A stretch of 64,000 nt of DNA from Ophiura sarsii (Eukaryota; Echinodermata; Ophiuroidea; Amphilepidida; Ophiuridae), in assembly GCA_035610835.1 (NCBI GenBank), contig CM069448.1, positions 31,715,583 through 31,779,582 of the forward strand. The letters are read 5' to 3'. The translations under genes were made by a program, and so were the position numbers. The notes beneath the pieces are model-generated. The model did no database searches. It was not told the origin of the DNA and saw only the letters and a program-made list of their open reading frames with translations. Positions 1 through 12,200 of the stretch are shown piece by piece. How positions within the stretch are numbered: position 1 is the stretch's first letter; each line of letters opens with the position of its first letter.

Positions 1-36
1 TGGGGTGTGGGTTGGGGGTAAAGATTACACACATAC

Positions 37-283
37 CTGTTTGGGCAATATGGCAGTGTTTCCTGCTGAGGCTGCTTCCACAACCTTTGACCCCGGCGTT
101 GACCACACCCCTATTGTCTCATTGATGGCATCTATCACATCGATGGCCGCAAGTGTCCATTCTTCTGCTAGAATCTGCGCCTCTGCCTTCGGGATGTTTC
201 CAGCAGCGGAAGCACAGGCTCCTGCTTTTTCAAGGAGTGGAGTGATGGATTGCTGAAGATCCGAGGCCTTTGTTTCCAGTTTT
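37..283 (-). CDS. Vinculin-like gene, exon 15 (second D3-like module, part 2)
   Basis: Residues 788-870, phase 2 to 0. It is bordered by TCTCAACAG| and CAG|GTATGT. AEAQILAEEWTLAAIDVID then AINETI parallels exon 10 (IHQEWCNEVRRLVGSID) and vinculin MKNQWIDNVEKMTGLVD. The chain continues past position 1. Confidence 0.9.
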
Positions 284-3200
284 CTGTTGAGAACGAATGG
301 GCAATTAATGTCATGTATCAGTTTGGTTTTGCTATAAAAAACGGAAATTTTCGCGCTTCTCACATTTTGAATATTTTTACTTGTTTTCATTTTCGCAATT
401 TTGAGTTTCCTTACATAGACCTACATATAAAATGAATATATTAGCCCATTTTTATTTTCGCTCTTGCTGATTTTAGCGTGAAAAACATGAAAATAAATGT
501 AGCAGTAATTCAAAACCAAACATGCCCAAGTTAGTTCTTCAGATTTTAATCATGCTACTGAAACCATGGCAATTTAAAAAGAAATTAAAAAACCCACATC
601 AGTCAATAATGTTCCTGTTTTCATGTGCTGTATCATCTTCCTCATGTTATATTCATTACAATAGCATAGATATTTCATGTCTGAGATATTTTCTTTCAAA
701 ATGTTATCTGTTCCAGGCAACTTAGTTAGAAATATCAAAATACTTACCTTTTATATTCCAGTTTTTTGGTACATCGAGCAGCCCTGGTTGCCAGGTTAAC
801 CAGGAATTTTGTCTTGGCTGCCACCTCATGACAGCAACTATCTAACTTGTTATGATCCTCCGTAAACACTGCCCTCATTAGTTGATCAACGGGGTGGGCT
901 AATTTCACAGGTGTTTCTAGAAATAAGAAATTGCACACAACCATATTCTTTATTTAGGACATACAATCTAATCCAAATTTAACAAAATATAACCCTATAA
1001 ACATCTTTATGGTTCTATTCATACTGGACTATGTATTTGGAAGATAGTAACTTAAGTGCAGTACCAAAGCCTTCTCCATCATATTCTGAATTTTTTTTGG
1101 CAAAACTATGTCAACCAATGATTGATTTAATGGATCATCAATCATTGTATTTACACAGAGAAGTGATTCATTATACTGTAGTTCAGTTCAGTTCAGTGTC
1201 ATAACAATTTTCTTGTTCCTCTAAAAAAAAAATGTCTAAAATTGATTTATTTGAATAGGCTTGTTATTCTGTGATCGAAAAAATGCACTTACAGTGTCCT
1301 CTTTTAATTTCCAATACTATTAGATATCAACTGTTTGTGATGTTTTATGAAGAAATATTTGAATGGTGTGAGAGAAGTTTCAGCTTGGGTGATTTATACC
1401 ATACTTTCTCAAGCGGCAGTCTTAAAGTTTGGTGAGTTTCATCAATTTAAATACCCTGAAAGTGAACCCCCCCTCCACAATTTTTACTAATTTCATGCCA
1501 TATTGAAACGGATACAAATACCTTGATGAAACAGAGATAGTAAGTAGGAAGCATGTTCCCCATTATAATTGCAGGTATTAGATTTGGACTGCAATGTTGT
1601 TTCTATATTTTTCACATTTTGTCTAACACGATATAGATCATTTGTGACACCCTGTAGAATACAAAACAATCCTTCCAAAGAATACACCCAAAAACAACTT
1701 CATACCTCTTTTATGACTCTGTGAAAAAAGATTTGATGCAGCCACTCTCGCACTGGCCCCTCGTAGCAAACGACTCGAATCTGCAGTTGGCTTGCTCAGG
1801 TAGCTTCCCTCTAGATCTGATGAACCTGCTGGTGTATCTTCAAGGAAACTTCCATAGTTCAAAGGATATGTTGGTTGGTTGCTGAGATATCTTTCAACTT
1901 GTAAGTTCTGTCTGGATTTAGAGGCTTCATACTCTGGAAAATCTTAGGAATGATAATAAATAGGGAAGATTAACGAGAGGTTGAAATCGTTAAATCACTC
2001 GGTTTTGATAAAATAATATCACATATATTTTGTGTTATAGATTTCTTAACGGCTGCTTACTTTATTGATTTACTCAATTCATACTCTAGAACTTGCACTG
2101 CTAGGAAATATTAGAGAATCCAACAATGTGCATCTTCGCATCCCTTATAGAAGCATAGACGCAAACTTAAATTCTTTCTATAATTATGCCAATATAATAT
2201 GATTACCATAATATAATTTACATTTTATTCTTGTGTATCTAGTGCATATTTCACCTCATTTTATTGTTGATGCTCATGATACTTTCATGTGTATGCTATT
2301 GTTTTTAAATCATAGTTTTTAAGACTGTATATTTTTGGTCAATTTGCTTGTGTTTTTATCATTGTGTAAAGTGCCTTGTGGTCAATTCATTGATGGAAGG
2401 CGCTATAAAATGCATTATTATTATTATTAAAACGAATGAATTTTTTCAACTACATCATTTGTTTTGTGGTATTCTGAACATCAGGATTTGTATGTGTGTG
2501 TGCTGCCCTCAAGTGCCAAAAAATGTTGAGGTCAGGTCGGTCGGTGGGTCAATTTAAGAAATATTGCAGACATTTGCAGAAAAACATTACTTACAGACCG
2601 CGGGCTGTCATGGTTCATATCAAGACAAAATTGGTAAATGTCAATTTTACTACTATTTCTAGTGATGGTTCATATCAAGACAACATTGGTAAATGTCAAT
2701 TTTACTACTGTTTCTAGTGTGATAATAGTTTAAAAACAATTTATTCAAGCAAACTTATTCATTTCAAGCAGAAAAAAGTAATATTTTGGGTCAAATTTAA
2801 TAAATCTAAAAAACCAAATTGTGACCCTAATTTTTTAGATTTTTGGGTTTATCACTGAGGGCAGACAACACAACCATATTTGATTTGCCTCAACTGTATA
2901 TTGTCTTATCTACCTGCAGATTTGATCCTAAATCCACTCGTCACATTCTCCCTTGTAGGACTGAGGATGTCGGGGTGATTCAATCCACCAATTGCTAACC
3001 TCACGTCGTGTACGCATTCAAGCAAATCATCCGCCCGTGCTCCAAGTTGCTCCTGAGCTCGCTTGTTTTGGATAGTAGTGACAGCGTTGTGGGCTCCGTT
3101 CTTTACAAGGGTTATTGCTATTGAAAATGTAATGATAAGATATAAGGCCAACACATTAAATTGCAATGCTGATGTAAATTTGAAGACTTTTTTCCCCGAT

Positions 3201-6200
3201 AAAACCAATGTAATCATCCTGCAGATTAAGGAGGGGCCGATAGTAGTGACAGCATTGTGGGCTCCGTTCTTTACAAGGGTTATTGCTATTGAAAATGTAA
3301 TGATAAGATCTAAGGCCAAAACATTAAATTGCAATGCTGATGTAAATTTGAAGACTTTTTTCCCGATAAAACCGATGTAATCATCCTGCAGATTAAGGAG
3401 GGGCCCAGGGGTAAACTATGGAGTGCTTTGAGCCCAAAACATTTGTCCATTTTGAAAACAAGGCGGTTCTCGAACGGCGCGTCTCGCCTGTTCATCAAAA
3501 GTGACTTGAAAGAAATGATGATGAAACATTTGATACAATGTAGCACTGTCACAGAGGTATGCATTGTAGTTAATGCAAAGGATGTAATACCTTGAAAAAT
3601 TTAATCAACAAAAAGAACACACCAACCCCCTTCCCTACACCAAATCACATCAAGATAGGCCTTACAGATCTTATTTGACCCCAGATGACCTCTGATGACC
3701 TTAAAAATTTAATCAGCAAAATGAACACACCAACCCCCCCCCCTCTTCCCTCCACCAAATCACATCAAGATAGGCCTTACGGATCTTATTTGACCCCAGA
3801 TGACCTCTGATGACCTCGACAAATTAATCAACAAAAAGAACACACCATCCCTCTTCCGTCCACCAAATCCCATCAAGATAGGCCTTACGGATCTTATTTG
3901 ACCCCAGATCACCTTGAATGACCTCCGATGACCTTGAAAATTTAATCAGCAAAAAGAATACACCACCCCCCTTCCCTCCACCAAATCCAATCAAGATAGG
4001 CCTTACTGATCTATTTGACCCAATATTTGACCTCCGATGACCCCGAAAAATTAATCAACAAAAAGAACACACCACCCCCCTTCCCTCCACCAAATCCCAT
4101 CAAGATAGGCCTTACTGATCTATTTGACCCCATATTTGACCCCCGATGACCCCGAAAAATTAATCAACCAAAAGAACACATCACCCCCTTCCCTACACCA
4201 AATCCCATCAAGATAGGCCTTACTGATCTATTTGACCCCATATTTGACCCCCGATGACCCCGAAAAAATAATCAACAAAAATAACACCCCATCCCTCTTC
4301 CGTCCACCAAATCCCATCAAGATAGGCCTTACTGATCTATTTGACCCCATATTTGACCCCGATGACCCCGAAAAATTAATCAACAAAAAGAACACACCAT
4401 CCCTCTTCCGTCCACCAAATCCCATCAAGATAGGCCTTGCTGATCTATTTGACCCCATACTTGACCCCCGATGACCCCAAAAAATTAATCAACAAAAAGA
4501 ACACACCATCCCTCTTCCATCCACCAAATCCCATCAAGATAGGCCTTACTGATCTATTTGACCCCATATTTGACCCCCGATGACCCCGAAAAAATAATCA
4601 ACAAAAAGAACACCCCATCCCTCTTCCGTCCACCAAATCCCATCAAGATAGGCCTTACTGATCTATTTGACCCCATATTTGACCCCCGATGACCCCAAAA
4701 AATTAATCAACAAAAAGAACACACCATCCCTCTTCCGTCCACCAAATCCCATCAAGATAGGCCTTACTGATCCATTTGACCCCATATTTGACCCCTGATG
4801 ACCCCGAAAAATTAATCAACAAAAAGAACACACCACCCCCTTCCCTCCACCAAATCCCATCAAAATAGGCCTTACTGATCTATTTGACCCCATATTTGAC
4901 CCCCAATGACCCCGAAAAATTAATCAACAAAAAGAACACACCACCCTCCTTCCCTCCACCAAATCCCATCAAGATAGGCCTTACTGATCTATTTGACCGC
5001 ATATTTGACCCCCAATGACCCCGAAAAATTAATCAACAAAAGAAGGCACCATCCCTCTTCCGTCCACCAAATCCCATCAAGATAGGCCTTACTGATCTAT
5101 TTGACCCCATATTTGACCCCCGATGACCCCGAAAAATTAATTAACAAAAAGAACACACCCCCACCCTTCCCTCCACCAAATCCCATCAAGATAGGCCTTA
5201 CTGATCTATTTGACCCCATATTTGACCCCTGATGACCCCGAAAAATTAAGAACAAAAAGAACACACCATCCCCCTTCCCTCCACCAAATCCAATTAAGAT
5301 AGGCCTTATGGATCTTATTTGACCCCCGATGACCTTGAATGACCTCTGATGACCTTGAAAATTTATTCAGCAAAAAGAACACACCACTTCCCTTCCCTCC
5401 ACCAAATCTCATCAATATAGGCCTTACTGATCTATTTGACCCCATATTTGACCCCGATGACCTCTGGTGACCTTGAAAATTTAATCAGCAAAAAGAACAC
5501 ACCACCCCCTTCCCTCCACCAAATACCATCAAGATAGGCCTTACTGATCTATTTGACCCCATATTTGACCCCCGATGATCTTGAATGACCTCCGATGACC
5601 TTGAAAATTTAATCAGCAAAAAGAACACACCACCCCCTTCCCTCCACCAAATCCCATCAAGATCGGCCTTACGGATCTTATTTGACCCCATATTTGACCC
5701 CGATGACCTTGAATGACCTCCAATGACCTTGAAAATCTAATCAGCAAAAGAACACTCCACCCACTTCCCTGACATCAAGTCCCATCTAGATAGGCCTTAC
5801 GGATCTCTAGATATCGCGTCACAACGCGTCTCAAAAGTTTTAAGCATATTTGACCCCGATGACCTTGTATGACCCCCGATGACCTTGAAAAATCAATCAG
5901 CAACAGAACGCACCACCCCCCTTCCCTCCACCAAGTCCCATCACGATAGGCCTTACGGATCTCCAGATATCGCGTCACAAAGGTATTTCTTAGCACACGG
6001 CATACGGCATACGGCGGACGCCGGACAGAAATAGTGATAACATAGTCTCTTTCTGATTACATCAGGCGAGACAAAAAGGGTTTGAAAAACATTAGCAGTT
6101 ATCAGACTTTGCCCTTAATGTCAAATTTTGTTCACAAAATGCCAAATCTAAAATCCCTGAATAATTTAGAGCTCAAAGCACTCTATATGTTGAACATAGA

Positions 6201-9200
6201 TGTCACCATAACTTCAATGACAAATTCTTTGTCAACAATTACTGTGACCATGCATGGTGTTGATACCCAAAGTCCATGAACACAACCCTTCCTGGTTTTC
6301 TTAAGGTACATTTGATTTCAGGAACACTCTTGGAATTGGAACAAGTTTTACAAACAGGATATCAAATATGGAGAATAATAATTGCATACTCTTATCTTAC
6401 ATCATATTTGATTTTAAAAAAAAGTGATATGAAATATAACCTACCCTGTTTAAGACCATTAATGTGCACATGTAGTCCATTCCTGTAAACTGGGTCATCA
6501 CTTTTATCAACATGATAGTTTGCCACATGCATTACCCGTTTGGCTCGCCCTAGCAACCGATTGGCTGCCTCCCCTAGGAACACAGGGTCGGCCATGTTGC
6601 CTGCTTGTCTGCACTCTTCCACGTCACTCTCCATGCTTGTTTCTGTGTGAATTAGATATGAAAGTGTTTGGAATGAGATGATCAGTAAATTGTTGTGTTG
6701 TCTTAAAGTGCCAAAAACTTTGAGTTCAGGTCGGTCAATTTTTAAATTATTTGTTTCTTCTTTTTTTTGCTAGAAATATTACTCACAGACAGTGGCTGTC
6801 ATGGATGGATCATGTCAACACTAAATTGGTAAAAGTCAATTTAACTAATGTTTCTAGTGTGATAATGGTTTTAAAACTATGTATTCAAGCAAATGTATTC
6901 ATTTCAAGCAGAAAATAGTCATATTTTTACAATTTGGGTAAAAAAGGTAATCTAAATTTGTAATTTTTTTAAAAACTAAACATAGACTACAATGTTCTTT
7001 TTATTTGTGTCCCAATTTGATGTCATAGGTTCAAAGTAACAATCATTGAATCTTTTTCATTTTCATTTATGTATTTTCTTGTTTGCGCCTCGGAATAGTT
7101 CATCTAGATTTATGGTGCATTACAAATGCCTTATTACTATTATTATTATTATTATTATTTATTGACATGGACATAGCTTTTGTACTCATTATTTGTTACA
7201 AAGTTGTATGTTATCTCACTTTACAAATACTTCCCTATCATAATTCAATAAGTCTAGTTAAATAATCATGCAGATGAACCACTCACATGCCACAGAACTA
7301 CTATATATTTTTGGGACTTTTGAGAAATTTGTAATGTGTTTGTGGCATTACACTAGAAACTGGGAAAAACACAGCAAAAAAGTGAACGAAAGCGTCATGG
7401 AAAGTCACGACACTTTCAGTCACTTCTAACTTAACTGCACATGCACAAGTCTGCCCGACAACAACGCCAAAACACATGATTGGTCAAATTTAAACTGTAG
7501 CCGGTTTTGCGGTAGGAGGTAAATCAGCACGCCCCATAGGGTCACGCAATGCACAACACTGCGTGTAACCACCGATGCAGTGTGGCATGATGGTACATGA
7601 ATAAGCTCATGTTTATATTCAAAAGTTTATCAGTGCACACTTTTGGGCCTGTATTTTTCAGTCTTCACTTTTGAGCACCCTCGCAGGGATAGTGTGTAAA
7701 TTGTGAAGACAGGAAGGATTGAGCCTATCTAGCATTACACAAGGTTGTTTCCATGGTGGAAACATCATGTGCATTCAAAGTGTGGTGAATAATTCCATCA
7801 CAAGTATATTTTACAGAATAAAAGAGTGATAAGACATAGGACATGATAGTATCTCAGAAATGTCAATAGATCTAGGAACATTTGAAAACAAAACAAAATT
7901 CAATATATGATAAGTCATTTAGTTTGGTCTTGGTACCTGTAAATGTATTTAATGTTTTCTTTTTTGAAAATTCAAATAAAATAAAAAGCATTTGGTACCA
8001 ATGGGGATCAATATAATCTTTCCTCTAAAATATAACTAAATGATAAAAATTTGAACCATAAGTTCCAACTCAGAAATATTTCAATAGATCTAGGAACATT
8101 TGAAAACAAAAACAAAATTTTACAGAATAAAAGAGTGATAAGACATAGGACATGATAGTATCTCAGAAATGTCAATAGATCTAGGAACATTTGAAAACAA
8201 AACAAAATTCAATATATGATAAGTCATTTAGTTTGGTCTTGATACCCGTAAATGTATTTAAAGTTTTCTTTTTTGAAAATTCAAATAAAATAAAAAAACA
8301 TTTGGTACCAATGGCGAACAATATAATCTTTCCTCTAAAATATAACTAAATGATAACAATTTGAACCATAAGTTCCAACCAGTTTTCACACTCTGCATAC
8401 AAGACAAACAAAACCCACGCACCTGAGAGTTCCACAAAACGATTGACATCAACCAAATCATCTATGCTGCCCACAAGCCTTCGCACCTCATTACACCACT
8501 CCTGATGGATCAGCTTCAGATGCTCCATCGCACCCTTATTGCAATTGTCCTGTCGTACAGCGTTGCATGATGGAAGAACTTCTGGGTCGACGCCTTCTAT
8601 GGCGTTTACTGCTGATAGAATTACACGAACCCCTGAAGTTTTGGACAAGAAACATAACCAGTTTAAATACAATCCTTGAAGCGATACAGTATCATGGTGA
8701 GTAACAATTGGCATCTTTTATAACAAAATGATAAGGAGAATAGAAAAAAGTATTTGTATTCAAATTCTTATAAAATGTACCCGGCATTACATTTTGGCTG
8801 GGGTCAACCCTGTTGAGGAGATAGCTAGGCCCAGAGCAGAACCAAGGGTTTGCCCTATTCCCATAATAGAAACTGTGCAGTATTTGTTGAGGGATGAGGT
8901 TGTACGGAAACCATTACACAATTACTTCTAAGCGACGAAAAAAAAGGAAAATTTGTTCTACAGGCCCACCGACCTATATTTTTTGAAATTGGTGGACAAA
9001 ATATTTACGTGTAAATAAATACCGACTCAAAACAGCAAAATATTTAGTTCTTTTTGATTTTTACGGTCATTTTGAAGAGAGGAAGAAGAAGAAAAAAGAT
9101 AGAAAAACAGTTTTGTACATGATTAGTTCATGAATATTTATGAGGTTTAATCCTAATTTATGCTTACTTTTGTTATTTGTGGAGCTTGCTGCCATAAAGT

Positions 9201-12200
9201 GTCCCAGCTGACACATAGCATCCACATGGTCATGCAACACATCATCTAGAGGCTGTAGTATTCTTAGGCAAGTCTTCTCATCCAAAGGACCTTTTTCCTA
9301 CAAAATAAATAAACAAAACAACATTTTTCTTCAAACAAGACAATATAATTTATTAATAAGAAAATTAATGAGAGTTTGTGTACTTTATAATTTGATATTT
9401 TTAAGTAGGAGTTGTACCTTTAGTGATATAATCTCATTTATTACCTTGTAAGTTACTTTGTTTGATGACTGTATACTTAATGTGACATATGTCCATACTT
9501 TTATGACATAAATTGCATTTTCTATGAGGACTGTTCATGCTTCTTAAAAGAACCTCACAGATCAAACACATCCTGTGATGTGGGGTACTCCAAAATGGTG
9601 TGAATAGAAGCAGCTATAGAAACACCCTGTATTTGGTTTATATTTATAAATCACAAGTTTGCAGCAGCATTGGACAATGCTCTCTGGTAAGATAGATATA
9701 TGGTTAAACACCACACTTGAGCCAGCATGACAATTTACAAAGGAAGGTACTCAAAGTAAAAGGAAAAAGAAAAAATTGGGTTGGTCAGGAAATGGCAACA
9801 CAGCCATTTTAGGCTGTATGTGGACCTGGACTGAATCTTTCCCATATTCACAATTTACACACGGCCCCTGTGAGGGTGCTCAAAAGTGAAGACTGAAAAA
9901 AATAAAGTTCCAAAAGTGTGCGCTGATTAATAAACATAAGCTAAATCATGCACCATCACGCCACAGTGCGTCGGTGGTTTCGCGTGGCGTTGCACATCGC
10001 AAGACACGGTGACGATCGTTCGACGCACTGCAATTTGAATTGATCCAATCAGCTGGTTGTTGCTTAGCACAAATGCGCATGCTCAGTATTTATTGAAATC
10101 CATGGGTAGCCCCGCCCACTTTTTTGCCATGTATTTTCCCAGTCCCTCGATATGGTCCACCATTTTTAAAGATGGCGGTCATATAGAGGGATGCGGGGAC
10201 ACAGTCTAATGCGTGCAACTGACCTTGAGCCTGACAGTGGCAGCTTTAATCATCCTATCCAACGGTTCTGTTGTTTCTACAAAGACATCAACCGTCTGAT
10301 ATAGTACAGCTTGTCTGACTAATCTCTCTAGGTGTATTAAGTCCTTGGCAAGGATCTCACAGCTGTCTTCATAGTCAGCTCTTAGCTGTTTGAAGGCTGG
10401 GTTGTCTTGCACGGATTGGCTCTGATCGAGAATGATGTTTCTGTTCTTGAGAATCTGTGATTCAGAATAAGTTAAAGGTAGATGTTCTGATTGCTGGCTC
10501 GATTTTCAACTTGATGTTTTCTGTTTTATATGGAAGGTCATCCTTAAATTTGTCACATTCCAAAGTTTGAGTTGCATAACTGCAATAGTTCTTATTTTAG
10601 AATCAGAAATGGCAGTAATTCACCACATTTTTGCCTATAATTTCTAAATGGAACATTTCTGGCCCCTAAGATTTTACAGACATAATGAGAAAAATATGAG
10701 GATTCTTCTGATATCAAAATATCTTGATGTGAAAAAAAAATCATAGCCCCCCAAAAGTGATCGGGTCATATACCTTTAATAAATATTCATACACTCTTAG
10801 TAGTTATGAATCAGAAAACAGGGAACCAAAATATGCGGAGAGCGTTGAAAGTGTATAATTGTGCTCCGTGTGCGTGCTGTATATGCGAGCAACACACGCT
10901 TAATTTGTTTTAGTTGTTCAGGTAGCATGGGTTTGTTGATTTTGATTGCGGGTGATATGAAACTTGTTAACATGTTTTATTTTTAAAGGGATTAAAAGTA
11001 TGCACAGAAATGTTAATTGTTGATTTATATTGTCATGTGGACTAAAAAAAATTTGAAAATCAAAGCACTTGTGCCAATGTTAATAATGCTCAAAATAGTA
11101 CTCCCTACGGGGTGGTGCCATTATTCACACCAACATCTGCAAAACATTGATTTGTCAAATTCTTCTCAAAACAACACATACACATTTAATTGACCTATCT
11201 GAAGATATGGTAGAAACAATATGAAACCTAAAATGGATATGGTTCTTATTTAGAATCATCATAACATGGCTTTCAGTAATGAAAGCATTCTAAGATCTTT
11301 TAAATTAGTTAAATACTTCTTTCATGAAGTCAAAGTCAAAGTCCCTATCTTAACCTAATTTTCCAATAAAGGTAGCTTTTACCAAACATAGCCTGTGCCT
11401 AGAACTGTGTTTAATTACAAATCCCATAAATCAAGAATATCAGTCTAATGAAGGAGGTAGATTTCTATCCTGGCATAATTAACCTTTCAGTATTTTTGTA
11501 AACTTTTCAGGTATTGATAGTACACATAAAATTCAAAATAATTGAGACATTTACAAAATGTACAAGAATTATGACAATCAGTCAATGCATCCTTGTGTTA
11601 TGGTGTTTTGAAATACTCTGAAATGGCTGAAAACCTGCCAAAAAGTAAAAATGCCCAAAAGTAGAATTTTTCCAGTATTTTTGAAAACTTTTCAGGTATT
11701 GATAGTATTAGGCATAGCACACATAAAATTCAAAATAATTGAGACATGTACAAAATTGGTGTCAAATGAAAAATTGCAATGAAAGATTTATAACATGTAT
11801 ACCCGATTTGATTGACAAATATTGCTGCATTTAGAAATTGCAAGCTTTTTCATTTCTTAAATACCCATATTTAAATTCTCAGTCATTTACTCACATTATG
11901 CACTCAAAGGATGCAAAATCTGATCATATCACTAAATGGACTGAAGTGTTTAGTACAATATCGCAGTTTAGAAAAATTTAAATCGGCCCAATATATACAA
12001 GTTTAGAGCAAATTTTGAAAATTTGTAAAAAAAGTCCATTAAAAAAAATTAAAAAAACAAATGATAGATATTTATTTCTGAATCAAGGTTATAGTGTAAG
12101 GTCATGCTTATCATATCTATATGGCAAGCTCACTGCCCTATAGGGAGTGCACAATATGAGGATAATCAATTTTATATAGGGATGTTTTTCAAAGTGGAGC

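Noticed and set aside
2906..3334. Single long minus-strand ORF as one exon
   Set aside because: It spans the 168-bp tandem duplication. The exon border at 3117 gives the correct phase with exon 11, while the longer ORF repeats intron sequence.
4228..5691. Long minus-strand ORFs with a repeated GSNRSVRPILMGFGG peptide (also at 52330-52870)
   Set aside because: They arise because the minisatellite period is 108 bp, divisible by three. Indels between units break the frame, and no start, splice or codon signal supports translation.
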